Positions 23,249 to 32,430 of a stretch of 64,000 nucleotides of DNA are shown piece by piece. The stretch lies in the NCBI GenBank assembly GCA_036504215.1, contig DASXVO010000038.1, positions 1 through 64,000 of the forward strand, given 5' to 3'. Source of the DNA: Vicinamibacterales bacterium. Lineage in GTDB: Bacteria > Acidobacteriota > Vicinamibacteria > Vicinamibacterales > Fen-181. The notes under the pieces are model-generated. The model was given only the letters and a program-made list of their open reading frames with translations, did no database searches and was not told the origin of the DNA. Position 1 is the first letter of the stretch. Each line of letters begins with the position of its first letter. The translations under genes and the position numbers were made by a program.

Positions 23249-23422
23249 TCACTTGATGTGGAGCGCGCGGAGAATGAACGGGATGACCGTGTAGGCGTAC
23301 ACGATGTCGTAGGCGAGGCCGGGCCGGCTCTTCCTGCGGAACAGTCGCGACAGCAGGAGCGCGGCCGCCAGGCCTGCCATGAGGAAGTAGATCTGGTGAA
23401 TCACTTGCTGCGTCAGAATCAT
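23249..23422 (-). CDS. 57-residue membrane protein in the permease operon
   Basis: The frame begins MILTQQVIHQIYFLMAGLAA, continues through a hydrophobic helix (about 10-28), a basic loop RLFRRKSRP and a second hydrophobic segment (YDIVYAYTVIPFILRAL). Gaps of 12 nt to the permease stop and 9 nt to the AstE-like start leave no room for separate promoters. It is probably an inner-membrane accessory subunit of the preceding permease, as small membrane subunits often are. I do not recognise its family. Confidence 0.75.
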   Translation of the reverse strand: MILTQQVIHQIYFLMAGLAAALLLSRLFRRKSRPGLAYDIVYAYTVIPFILRALHIK

Positions 23423-23434
23423 CGGTGTGCCCTG

Positions 23435-24736
23435 CTAGTACCTGACCAGGAACCCGAACCTGGTCGAGAACACGAGCATTCCCAGCGCTACGAGACCCAT
23501 GATGAGCCACGGGACCGCGGTGGCTTTCAGGAACGAAGTGTAGCTCCCGTGGAACCCGACTGTCTCAATGGCCGTGCGGCCCACGATGCGCGAGGGCGGC
23601 AGGCAGTCGCCGAGGGCGAACAACAGGCTGAACGCCGCCGCCACGACCGTGACGTTGGCACCGACCGCGTTGAAGACGAAGATCAGCGGCGTTCCGAGGA
23701 TGACCGCGCTGCCGAAGCCGAGCGACCCCTGCGCCAGCGGGCACACGAAGAGCGAGGTGACATAGATCCCGAGAATGGGCAGTGCGACGAAGCTGATCGC
23801 AATCAGGCCGCGCACGCCGGTGGCCGCCAGGATGTTGACCAGCACCCCAACGCTCACCATGGTCGCCACGAGTGGAAAGACCTGTTCCACCGTCTGGTTC
23901 ACGACCGCGAGCCAGCGGGATGCCGGACGCCGCACCGGGTCGATCGCCACCGTCGCCAGCGCACAGATGACGAAGATGAGCGGGAATCCAAGCGTCGGCA
24001 GCGTGAAGGCGGAGTATTTGGCCGCGGCGGCCAGCGCGACCAGAATCACCAACGGGATGGCCGCGCGCCACCAGGTCATCCCCGGCGGCAGCGGCGGCAA
24101 CCCGGCGAGAATCGCTTCCTTCGCCTGCGGCACCGCGCCCCACCCGAGATACAGCACGGTGAAGATCGTGACGACAAGCACCGGAACGAGGAGCACGAGG
24201 TCGAAGCCGACGTACGGTATGTTCGCCCCGGCGGCCATCAGCATCGCCCACACGTTGATGGGCGGGGCCACCGCCGACAGGATGCCGAGCATGAAGACGA
24301 ACGCGGCGGTGCGCTCCTCCGACAGCCCCATCAGTCGGAGAACGGCGGCCACGAGACCTCCGACGACCAACACCGAAACGACGCCGGCTCCCGTCAGCGC
24401 GCCGGGGATCAGCATCAGGCCGGCGAGGACCAGCAACAGCAGCCACTTCCGCCGATGCAACCGGACCACCAGGGCGCGCACGAGCGCATTCATGGCGCCC
24501 ACCTCCGAGTACGCGTTCATGAACACGCACGCCGTGATGAAGATGAACGCGAGGTCGAGGAACGTGAACGTTCCCTCGACGAACAGGTGCGCCGGAAAGC
24601 CCAGTCCGGCGACCAGTGCCCCCACCAGCGCCGTGATCACCATCGACAACTCCGGCGATCGGAGCCGCCAACTGCAGACGACAAAGGTCACCACCATCGC
24701 CGCCAGCGTGTAGGTCGTCGTCACGTACGTGCTCAC
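23435..24736 (-). CDS. DctM/ion-transporter-superfamily permease
   Basis: 433 residues with about 11-12 membrane helices. The pattern of two inverted halves with a conserved loop (SAVAPPINVWAMLMAAGANI, then PYVGF) is typical of TRAP large subunits and related anion transporters. TRAP systems need a small membrane subunit and a periplasmic binding protein. Here a 57-residue membrane protein follows and a DUF6305-like exported protein precedes, which may fill those roles (inference). GTG 24736 is chosen because GGGGAG lies about 8 nt upstream; a TTG at 24757 is the alternative. Confidence 0.8.
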   Translation of the reverse strand: MSTYVTTTYTLAAMVVTFVVCSWRLRSPELSMVITALVGALVAGLGFPAHLFVEGTFTFLDLAFIFITACVFMNAYSEVGAMNALVRALVVRLHRRKWLLLLVLAGLMLIPGALTGAGVVSVLVVGGLVAAVLRLMGLSEERTAAFVFMLGILSAVAPPINVWAMLMAAGANIPYVGFDLVLLVPVLVVTIFTVLYLGWGAVPQAKEAILAGLPPLPPGMTWWRAAIPLVILVALAAAAKYSAFTLPTLGFPLIFVICALATVAIDPVRRPASRWLAVVNQTVEQVFPLVATMVSVGVLVNILAATGVRGLIAISFVALPILGIYVTSLFVCPLAQGSLGFGSAVILGTPLIFVFNAVGANVTVVAAAFSLLFALGDCLPPSRIVGRTAIETVGFHGSYTSFLKATAVPWLIMGLVALGMLVFSTRFGFLVRY

Positions 24737-24790
24737 GTCGGTCTCCCCGGAGGTCAAGCCTGCGCGGCTGCGCCTGACTGCGGCGAACCG

Positions 24791-25381
24791 CTACTTCGCG
24801 TACATCTTCTTCACGACTTCGCCGAAGTCCATCGCATCGTCGATCAGCGTGAGCGGCGCGCCGGTCTTCTTGGCGATCGCGTCGAAACGGCCGTCTTCGT
24901 TGCCGTCCTTCTTCACGACCAGGTACTGCGCGTTCGGCGCGACGGCGTCGACGCAGCGTTCGTCGGCGCCGCCCGGCTTGCCGCGCCGAGCCTTGCCCTC
25001 GAGCAGCACGGCCACGACCTGCATCTTCTGCCTCTTCGCCTCGGCAATCACGGCGTTGAGGCGGTCGATCTCCTGGTCGATCGTGATGCCCGACGCGCCC
25101 AGCCCCTTGGCCGTGGACCCGATGACCACGAACATCGTCTTGAACGCCTTCTTCTGGAGGTCGGCGACCTTCGGTTCGGCGCTGTACTCGAAGTCGGTGA
25201 CGACGCCGGTACGCTGGATGAGCAGGCGCGACATCTTGGCGCCGGGGCCCTGACCGGCATTCGTGATCAGAATTGGAAGACCGCCCTTGACCGGTGCCGC
25301 ACCGGACACGGCCGCGTGAGCGGGCGCCGCACCGAGGAACATCGCCGCCGCCATCAGCACGAACCAGACGCTGCGTTTCAT
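24791..25381 (-). CDS. DUF6305-like exported protein
   Basis: 196 residues. A signal peptide (RSVWFVLMAAAMFLGAAPAHA) is followed by a Rossmann-like domain with LPILITNAGQGPGAKMSRLL, FKTMFVVIGSTAKGLGASGI, VVAVLLEGKARRG and YLVVKKDGNEDGRFDAIAKK. This pattern matches my memory of the uncharacterised DUF6305 family. It would act in the periplasm. It lies between the poly-gamma-glutamate-system-type gene and the permease, all on one strand. Function is unknown; a substrate-binding role beside the permease is a hypothesis. Confidence 0.72.
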   Translation of the reverse strand: MKRSVWFVLMAAAMFLGAAPAHAAVSGAAPVKGGLPILITNAGQGPGAKMSRLLIQRTGVVTDFEYSAEPKVADLQKKAFKTMFVVIGSTAKGLGASGITIDQEIDRLNAVIAEAKRQKMQVVAVLLEGKARRGKPGGADERCVDAVAPNAQYLVVKKDGNEDGRFDAIAKKTGAPLTLIDDAMDFGEVVKKMYAK

Positions 25382-25403
25382 GACCGCTCCTTTGCAGTTC
25401 CAA

Positions 25404-25427
25404 GGCGGGTCCGGCGACCCGCCCCAC
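25404..25427. repeat. GC-rich palindromic element, copy 2
   Basis: A 24-bp near-perfect palindrome with arms GGCGGGTC and GACCCGCC, ending CCCCAC. It lies 22 nt upstream of the DUF6305-like start. See copy 1 at 21917-21940. Confidence 0.8.
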
Positions 25428-25434
25428 AGGCTGC

Positions 25435-26433
25435 CTACTCCCGTCGGTACACCTCGCCCACGCCAATTGGCGGGAGCGGAATCGGATCGAACGGCAGATG
25501 GTTGTCCCGCGCAAGCCCCCGGACGTGCAGGAGGTGCACCACTGGGACGCCGCGCGACGCGAACTCGAAGACAACGCCTCGCGTCGGTGACCGTGGCAGG
25601 TCGGTCACCCGGCGCACGAGTCCGTTGGGCAGCGTCAGCGAGGCCGGCGTATCGCCGAAACTGGCCGACGAACCGCCGATGTTCACGAAACAACGGATCG
25701 GGCGCCCGGCGGCGGCCGCCTCGTAGAGATGCAGCCGCCGTTCGATGCTGTCCGCCAGCGTCGATCCCTCCACGAACTGGAGCCCGCTCCGGCGCGTCTC
25801 CGCGATCAGCGACGCCCCTGAGTCGTCGAACAGGACGCCCGTGCCGCGGTCGTCGTCACCGCCGGGCGAGACCGCCGCCAGGTGATACGGCAGCACGCCG
25901 TCGGCGCGCAGCCGCGCCTGCATGTCCACGAAGGTGAACCCCGGAAGGTTGGCGCCGTACATCGACGCGCCGACCGAGTAGATGACGACTGGCTCGAGAT
26001 CCAGCGCGCGCGTCGCGCACAGCGTCGCGAGCAGCAGCCCGGGGAACGATCCGCTGGCGCCGATCGCCACTACATCACCCTGATGGAGGCCGGCCGCCCG
26101 AAAATAGCGCACGATCGCGGCCGCGAACGCCGGGTTCGTCGTCGTGCGCTTGGCCTCCACCTCGCCGAGCGACGTCGTCAACGGCGAGAACTCGTCGCCG
26201 ATGAGCGCCGTCTGGTTCGGGTCCACCTGGCGATCGATCGCCAGTCCCCTGGCCTCGCGCAGCGCCTTGATGCTGACGAGCGACCGCGCCATCAGCCGCG
26301 CGGCTTCGATTCCGCGGCTGGCGTCGCCCGTGCGCCCCGGGCCGACGGCAGACTCCGGCGACGTTCTGCCGAAGCAGAGCAGCACCGCACATGACGCGGC
26401 GAGGCACCACGAACGCCTGATGGGGTGAAGCAT
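25435..26433 (-). CDS. Poly-gamma-glutamate-system-type protein (PgsW-like)
   Basis: 332 residues with an N-terminal signal/anchor (RRSWCLAASCAVLLCFG). The body matches the poly-gamma-glutamate system protein family as I recall it: GIEAARLMARSLVSIKALRE, DPNQTALIGDEFSPLTTSLG, EAKRTTTNPAFAA and CFVNIGGSSASFGD. In other genomes the family accompanies pgsB/pgsC capsule genes. Neither pgsB nor pgsC is present here. It is the first gene of a minus-strand block leading into the DUF6305-like gene and the permease. Family call is from memory of motifs; function is inferred from context. Confidence 0.7.
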   Translation of the reverse strand: MLHPIRRSWCLAASCAVLLCFGRTSPESAVGPGRTGDASRGIEAARLMARSLVSIKALREARGLAIDRQVDPNQTALIGDEFSPLTTSLGEVEAKRTTTNPAFAAAIVRYFRAAGLHQGDVVAIGASGSFPGLLLATLCATRALDLEPVVIYSVGASMYGANLPGFTFVDMQARLRADGVLPYHLAAVSPGGDDDRGTGVLFDDSGASLIAETRRSGLQFVEGSTLADSIERRLHLYEAAAAGRPIRCFVNIGGSSASFGDTPASLTLPNGLVRRVTDLPRSPTRGVVFEFASRGVPVVHLLHVRGLARDNHLPFDPIPLPPIGVGEVYRRE

Positions 26434-26491
26434 GAACCTGCGATGGCCGCCTGGGGGGCAACGCGGATCCGAGGGGCAGCGTCCGCCTATC

Positions 26492-27103
26492 TTACAGGGA
26501 ATCGCAGCGCGCACGAAACCCGGCCTGGCGCGGCCGGATGAACGGAGGCGCGGGCAGGCCGCGGGCCGAGCATTCGATGAGCGCCTCGAGCCGGTGACGG
26601 CGTGTCTCTTCCTTCTTGGCGCTGGTCACCCACCAGGTTGCCGTCCGCTGGTAGGACGGCGGCCGACTGGAGAAGAAGGACCAGGCCGACACGTTTGCCC
26701 TCAACCTACGCCGGTCGGCGGGCGCGAGGGCGACATCCTTCCGCGCCTCGTAGGAATAGCGCCCCGAGCGCTCGGGCGTGCGGCGTCCGAACGCCGCGAG
26801 CCCGGCCGGCGCCATGCGCCCGAGCGAGATCAACTCGTTCGCACGAGCGATGTTGACGGAACTCCAGGTGCTGCGGGCCTTCCTCGGGGTGAACCGGATG
26901 GTGTAGCTGACCGCGTCCACCCGCTTTCGCACACCGTCGATCCATCCGAAGCAGAGGGCCTCGTCCAGCGCCTCGGCGTAGGTCACTGACGTGCGCCCGG
27001 TCCCCTTCCTGTGGAGACCCATCCACAGTTCCGTCTCGGAGGCGTGGTGCGCAGAGAGCCACCGGCGAAGCGTGGCCGGCGTGCGGAAGAATCTCGGAGA
27101 CAC
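26492..27103 (-). CDS. YdeI/OmpD-associated-like protein
   Basis: 203 residues. Motifs include FFRTPATLRRWLSAHHASET, ELWMGLHRKGTG, YAEALDEALCFGWIDGVRKR and VSYTIRFTPRKARSTWSSVN, the pattern of the YdeI family, whose biochemical role is not settled. GTG 27103 overlaps the lepB stop region by a few bases less than the longer open frame would; the start is therefore uncertain. It probably rides on the lepA-lepB transcript. Confidence 0.78.
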   Translation of the reverse strand: MSPRFFRTPATLRRWLSAHHASETELWMGLHRKGTGRTSVTYAEALDEALCFGWIDGVRKRVDAVSYTIRFTPRKARSTWSSVNIARANELISLGRMAPAGLAAFGRRTPERSGRYSYEARKDVALAPADRRRLRANVSAWSFFSSRPPSYQRTATWWVTSAKKEETRRHRLEALIECSARGLPAPPFIRPRQAGFRARCDSL

Positions 27104-27110
27104 GGTCCGC

Positions 27111-27866
27111 TCAGTGGAGGACGTTGAACATCCGCGTCCACCGCGTGCGCGTGAAGAAGTGCGTGACGACGGTGAACAGATCCTTTGCGATCGCCCCGAT
27201 GCCGGTCTGCTGGTAATCCTCGGTCTCGGACTCATACGACCAGTAGATCAGGAGGGCGCGCCCCTTGACGTACTCCTGCGGCAGCAGGCCCCAGTAGCGG
27301 CTGTCCTGCGAGTTGTCGCGGTTGTCGCCCATCATGAAGTACTTGCCGGCTGGAATCTGGACGGGGCCATACCGTTCTCTCAGGTCGAACGAAGTCACCT
27401 CGTTCAGCGTCGACGGCGACGAGGGCGGCTCGAGGTAGTGCACGTAGGGCTCGTCCAGCCGCCTGCCGTTGATGTAGACGCGCTTCTCCTTCACCTCGAG
27501 CGTCTCGCCAGGCAGGCCGATCACCCGCTTGATGAAGTCGCGCTCGGGGTCCTCCGGGTACTTGAACACGACGATGTCGCCGCGGCGGATGTCGCGGATC
27601 GGCAGGATCGCCTTCTCGATGGTGCTGGCGGTCGGGCCGAACACGAACTTGTTCACCAGCAGATGGTCGCCGATCAGCAGGTTGTTCTCCATGGACCCGG
27701 TCGGGATCTTGAAGGCCTGCACGACGAACGTCCGGATGAACAGGGCCAGGATGACCGCAATGACGATCGACTCGAAGTACTCCCGCGCCGTCGACTTCCT
27801 GAAGGGCTGGGGCGCAACGGGCGCAGGCGCTGGCTTGCTGACCGGCTTCGTCTTCTGGTTCTTCAT
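27111..27866 (-). CDS. lepB: Signal peptidase I
   Basis: 251 residues. It removes signal peptides from exported preproteins at the membrane. One N-terminal anchor (YFESIVIAVILALFIRTFVV) is followed by the Ser/Lys dyad: Ser 58 (IPTGSMENNLLIGDHLLVNK) and Lys 113 (RDFIKRVIGLPGE). The box GDNRDNSQDSRYWG is also present. A Pro/Ala/Lys-rich N-terminal tail is unusual but short. ATG 27866 lies 8 nt after the lepA stop, the classic lepA-lepB operon. Confidence 0.96.
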   Translation of the reverse strand: MKNQKTKPVSKPAPAPVAPQPFRKSTAREYFESIVIAVILALFIRTFVVQAFKIPTGSMENNLLIGDHLLVNKFVFGPTASTIEKAILPIRDIRRGDIVVFKYPEDPERDFIKRVIGLPGETLEVKEKRVYINGRRLDEPYVHYLEPPSSPSTLNEVTSFDLRERYGPVQIPAGKYFMMGDNRDNSQDSRYWGLLPQEYVKGRALLIYWSYESETEDYQQTGIGAIAKDLFTVVTHFFTRTRWTRMFNVLH

Positions 27867-27874
27867 CGGGCTCC

Positions 27875-29680
<1,806 letters not shown>

Positions 29681-29691
29681 TGGAACTAGAA

Positions 29692-29700
29692 ATTATATCA
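29692..29700 (-). promoter_or_regulatory. Extended -10 promoter element of lepA
   Basis: On the minus strand TGATATAAT gives a perfect TATAAT (29697-29692) with the upstream TG of an extended -10. Transcription would start about 5 nt before the lepA ATG. No -35 match is visible, as expected for extended -10 promoters. The TG comes from the end of the adjoining inverted repeat. Confidence 0.65.
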
Positions 29701-29874
29701 GGAGCCAGGAGCCAGGAAGCAGAATCCAGAGGCGCAGTGCGACGAGAGCGAGACGCCGGTTCGTGGAGGCGCGAATGACGATTCGAACGAAGACGAAAAG
29801 AGCCAGAAGCGGCTGCCTCGCTTCTGGCTCTCGGTCTCTGGCCTGAATTCCGAATTCTGGCTCCTGGCTCCTGA
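29698..29874. repeat. Large inverted repeat with nested 12-bp hairpin
   Basis: TCAGGAGCCAGGAGCCAG at 29698-29715 recurs exactly inverted at 29857-29874. Each arm is two copies of AGGAGCC plus flank. Inside lies a second perfect hairpin, GAGCCAGAAGCG (29800-29811) with its complement at 29819-29830 around a 7-nt loop. The element fills the gap between lepA and the glycosyltransferase stop. Confidence 0.9.
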
Positions 29875-29886
29875 CTCCTCGTCCAG

Positions 29887-31383
29887 CTACTTCGCCACCT
29901 CGGTCTTCAGCACCACCGCGTCGCCGGCGTACTGTTGAACGACCGAGAGGACGCCGGTGTAGAGGAAGCCGACCTGGAAGAGCATCAGGAACGGCACGGT
30001 CGCGTAGATGCCGTTCGCCAGGGCGTAGAACACCGTCCAGGTGAAGTAGAGGCCGAGCATCAACTCGACGAGCGGCTGAATGGCGACCGACTGCCGGTAT
30101 TTCTTGTTCTGCCAGTCGTCCGTGTCGCGCTGCACGACGCCGTATTTCGGCGTGCGGGCGAACTCACTCTTCTTGTCGAGCAGCGCCTCGATGACCGCGC
30201 GCGTGTTGTTCACCGACAATCCGATGCCGATGGACATCAGGAACGGCAGGTACCGCAGGCGCGACATCCAGGTCTGCGGATACAGTTCCCGTTGCGACAC
30301 GATATAGAAATTCGCCACCGAGGCCGTGGCCGCGAAGAACAGCGGTACGTCGATGAGCAGCATCTCGTACCAGCCCATGTTGTAGCGGATGACCATCGAC
30401 GGGAAGATCAACACGCACAGCACGGACATCAGCAGGTAGTTGAAGTTCGCCGTGAGGTGCATGAACGCCTCGGCCTTCACGTGGAAGGGAGCGTTCGAGC
30501 GGAGGATGTGCGGCAGCAGCTTGAGGCAGGTCTGAATCGAGCCCTTGGCCCACCGGTGCTGCTGCGACTTGAAGGCGTTCATCTCGACCGGGACTTCCGC
30601 CGGCGCTTCCACGTCGGGCAGGAACACGAACTGCCAGCCTTTGAGCTGCGTCCGGTAGCTGAGATCGAGGTCCTCGGTGAGCGTGTCGTGCTGCCAGCCG
30701 CCGCCATCCGCGATGGCTTCAGGGCGCCAGATGCCGGCCGTGCCGTTGAAATTGAAGAACCGGCCCGATCGGTTGCGGCCACCATGCTCGAGCACGAAGT
30801 GCGCGTCGAGCAGGATGGACTGCACCTTGGTGAGGAGCGAGTAGTCCTGGTTGAGGTGCGTCCAGCGCGCCTGCACCATGGCCACCTTCGGATCGGCGAA
30901 GTACGGCACCGTGCGGATCAGGAAATCCGCCGATGGGACGAAGTCGGCGTCGAAGATGGCCACGTAGCGGCCGCGGGCCACCTTCAGCCCGGCGTCGAGC
31001 GCGCCGGCCTTGTAGCCGGTGCGGTCGTCGCGGTGGATGTACTGAACGTCGAATCCCTGGGCGACGTGGCGCTGCGCGGCGAGGCGGGCGATGTCCTGTG
31101 TCTCGTCGGTCGAATCGTCCAGGATCTGGATTTCCATCCGATCCTTCGGGTAGTCAATCCGGCACACGGCCTCGACCAACCGGTCCACCACGTACATCTC
31201 GTTGTACAGCGGCAGTTGAATGGTCACGACGGGCCATTGGTCGGGGACGGCGGGAATCGCCACTTTGTCGTCCTTGTGCTTCATGTAAAGATACACAAGG
31301 TAGTAGCGGTGCCAGCCGTACACGGCGAGAATGCTGAGGATGAAGAAATACGCCCCGAGGATCAGGGTTTCAGTGGGCGTCAT
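29887..31383 (-). CDS. Processive family 2 glycosyltransferase, membrane-bound
   Basis: 498 residues. An N-terminal helix (ILGAYFFILSILAVYGWH) precedes a cytosolic GT-A domain with VTIQLPLYNE, the first Asp in QILDDSTDET, DAD in VAIFDADFVP, TED in DTLTEDLDLSYR and the processivity motif QQHRW. Four or so C-terminal helices follow. This set marks cellulose-synthase-like enzymes that make beta-linked polymers or glycolipids such as glucosylceramide or glucomannan. There is no PilZ domain. The polymer is unknown. It is divergent from larB with its own good promoter. Confidence 0.9.
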   Translation of the reverse strand: MTPTETLILGAYFFILSILAVYGWHRYYLVYLYMKHKDDKVAIPAVPDQWPVVTIQLPLYNEMYVVDRLVEAVCRIDYPKDRMEIQILDDSTDETQDIARLAAQRHVAQGFDVQYIHRDDRTGYKAGALDAGLKVARGRYVAIFDADFVPSADFLIRTVPYFADPKVAMVQARWTHLNQDYSLLTKVQSILLDAHFVLEHGGRNRSGRFFNFNGTAGIWRPEAIADGGGWQHDTLTEDLDLSYRTQLKGWQFVFLPDVEAPAEVPVEMNAFKSQQHRWAKGSIQTCLKLLPHILRSNAPFHVKAEAFMHLTANFNYLLMSVLCVLIFPSMVIRYNMGWYEMLLIDVPLFFAATASVANFYIVSQRELYPQTWMSRLRYLPFLMSIGIGLSVNNTRAVIEALLDKKSEFARTPKYGVVQRDTDDWQNKKYRQSVAIQPLVELMLGLYFTWTVFYALANGIYATVPFLMLFQVGFLYTGVLSVVQQYAGDAVVLKTEVAK

Positions 31384-31418
31384 AGCGTCTGTGTCTTGGT
31401 TGTGGGCACAAGAGGGTC

Positions 31419-31446
31419 ATTATACTGCCCGGTCATGAGAAGTCAA
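31419..31446 (-). promoter_or_regulatory. Promoter of the glycosyltransferase gene, overlapping a larB -10
   Basis: On the minus strand -35 TTGACT (31446-31441), 16-nt spacer, -10 TATAAT (31424-31419), with a leader of about 30 nt. On the plus strand TATACT (31421-31426) shares the same bases and could be the larB -10, preceded by a weak TTGTGG at 31400. The two promoters would therefore compete. Confidence 0.75.
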
Positions 31447-31475
31447 CGAAGCTACCCGGCCCCGGAGGGTCCGCG

Positions 31476-32234
31476 ATGAAGCTGCCGGCCCTGCGCGAAA
31501 TGCTCGACCAGGTCGAACGGGGAACCCTTCCGGCCGCCGACGCCGAGCAGCGTCTGACCGAGTACCTCAGGGAACTCCCGTACGAGGACCTGGGCTTCGC
31601 TCGAGTGGACCATCACCGTGCTCTTCGACAGGGTTTTCCCGAGGTCATCCTGGGTACAGGCAAAAGTCCGGCCCACATTGCGGCGATCGGCGCCAGAATC
31701 GTGAGCCGGGGCCATTCTCTGCTCGTCACCCGAACCGACGAGGTGGCGTACGCGGCCGTCAAGGCCGAGGTTCCCTCGGCGATCTTCCACCCGTCAGCGC
31801 GAGCTATCACGCTGCAACAGAAGGATATAACTCCTGGCAAGGGGACCATCCTGGTCGTCGCGGCCGGCACCGCCGACCTGCCCGTTGCCGAGGAGGCGGT
31901 CATCACCGCCGAGCTGATGGGTAACCAGGTGGACCGGCTGTACGACGTCGGTGTGGCAGGTTTGCACCGCCTCCTGAGCGCGCAGGATCGCCTCACTGCG
32001 GCACGCGTGATCATCGTCGCGGCCGGAATGGAGGGAGCCCTGCCGTCGGTCGTGGGCGGGCTGGTACAGGTGCCGATCATCGCCGTACCGACCAGCATCG
32101 GCTACGGCGCGAGTTTCGGCGGTGTGGCCGCGCTCCTGGGCATGCTCAACAGCTGCGCCGGCGGTGTCTCGGTGGTCAACATCGACAACGGATTCGGCGC
32201 GGCAACGATTGCGAGCCTGATCAACCACCTGTAG
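31476..32234 (+). CDS. larB: LarB, pyridinium-3,5-biscarboxylic acid mononucleotide synthase
   Basis: 252 residues. LarB carboxylates and hydrolyses nicotinic acid adenine dinucleotide in the first step of nickel-pincer cofactor synthesis for lactate racemase-type enzymes. The PurE-like domain shows LGTGKSPAHIAAIGARI, VVAAGTADLPVAEEA, DVGVAGLHRLL and PTSIGYGASFGG. The N-terminal part (LRELPYEDLGFARVDHHRAL) is family-typical. GGAGG precedes the ATG. larC and larE are not in the window. Confidence 0.93.
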   Translation: MKLPALREMLDQVERGTLPAADAEQRLTEYLRELPYEDLGFARVDHHRALRQGFPEVILGTGKSPAHIAAIGARIVSRGHSLLVTRTDEVAYAAVKAEVPSAIFHPSARAITLQQKDITPGKGTILVVAAGTADLPVAEEAVITAELMGNQVDRLYDVGVAGLHRLLSAQDRLTAARVIIVAAGMEGALPSVVGGLVQVPIIAVPTSIGYGASFGGVAALLGMLNSCAGGVSVVNIDNGFGAATIASLINHL

Positions 32235-32317
32235 GCTCTCGGCCCCGGGGTTGCCGCCTGTCCGCCTCTGCGCCCGCCCACCTGGCCGCCTGCCCGCCTT
32301 CTCGCGCCCCGTGCCCC

Positions 32318-32346
32318 TTGACAGCCCCTATCTCACGGCCGATATT
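32318..32346 (+). promoter_or_regulatory. Promoter upstream of mutS2
   Basis: A perfect -35 TTGACA (32318-32323) is followed after 17 nt by GATATT (32341-32346), four of six matches to the -10 consensus. It would drive mutS2-dnaG and possibly rpoD. A C-rich tract with CCGCC words lies just upstream. Confidence 0.6.
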
Positions 32347-32430
32347 GATGTTTGACTCCCCATACGCCCTATGCTACCGTGGGAGGTTGCCTCCGGCCCT
32401 ATCTTCCCCAGCCGGTTCCCCAACCCCTAT

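Noticed and set aside
22502-25726. A 1074-residue open frame on the plus strand
   Set aside because: It is antisense to the AstE-like, permease and DUF6305-like genes, which have clear motifs. Its product is His/Arg-rich without domains, as expected from antisense of high-GC genes.
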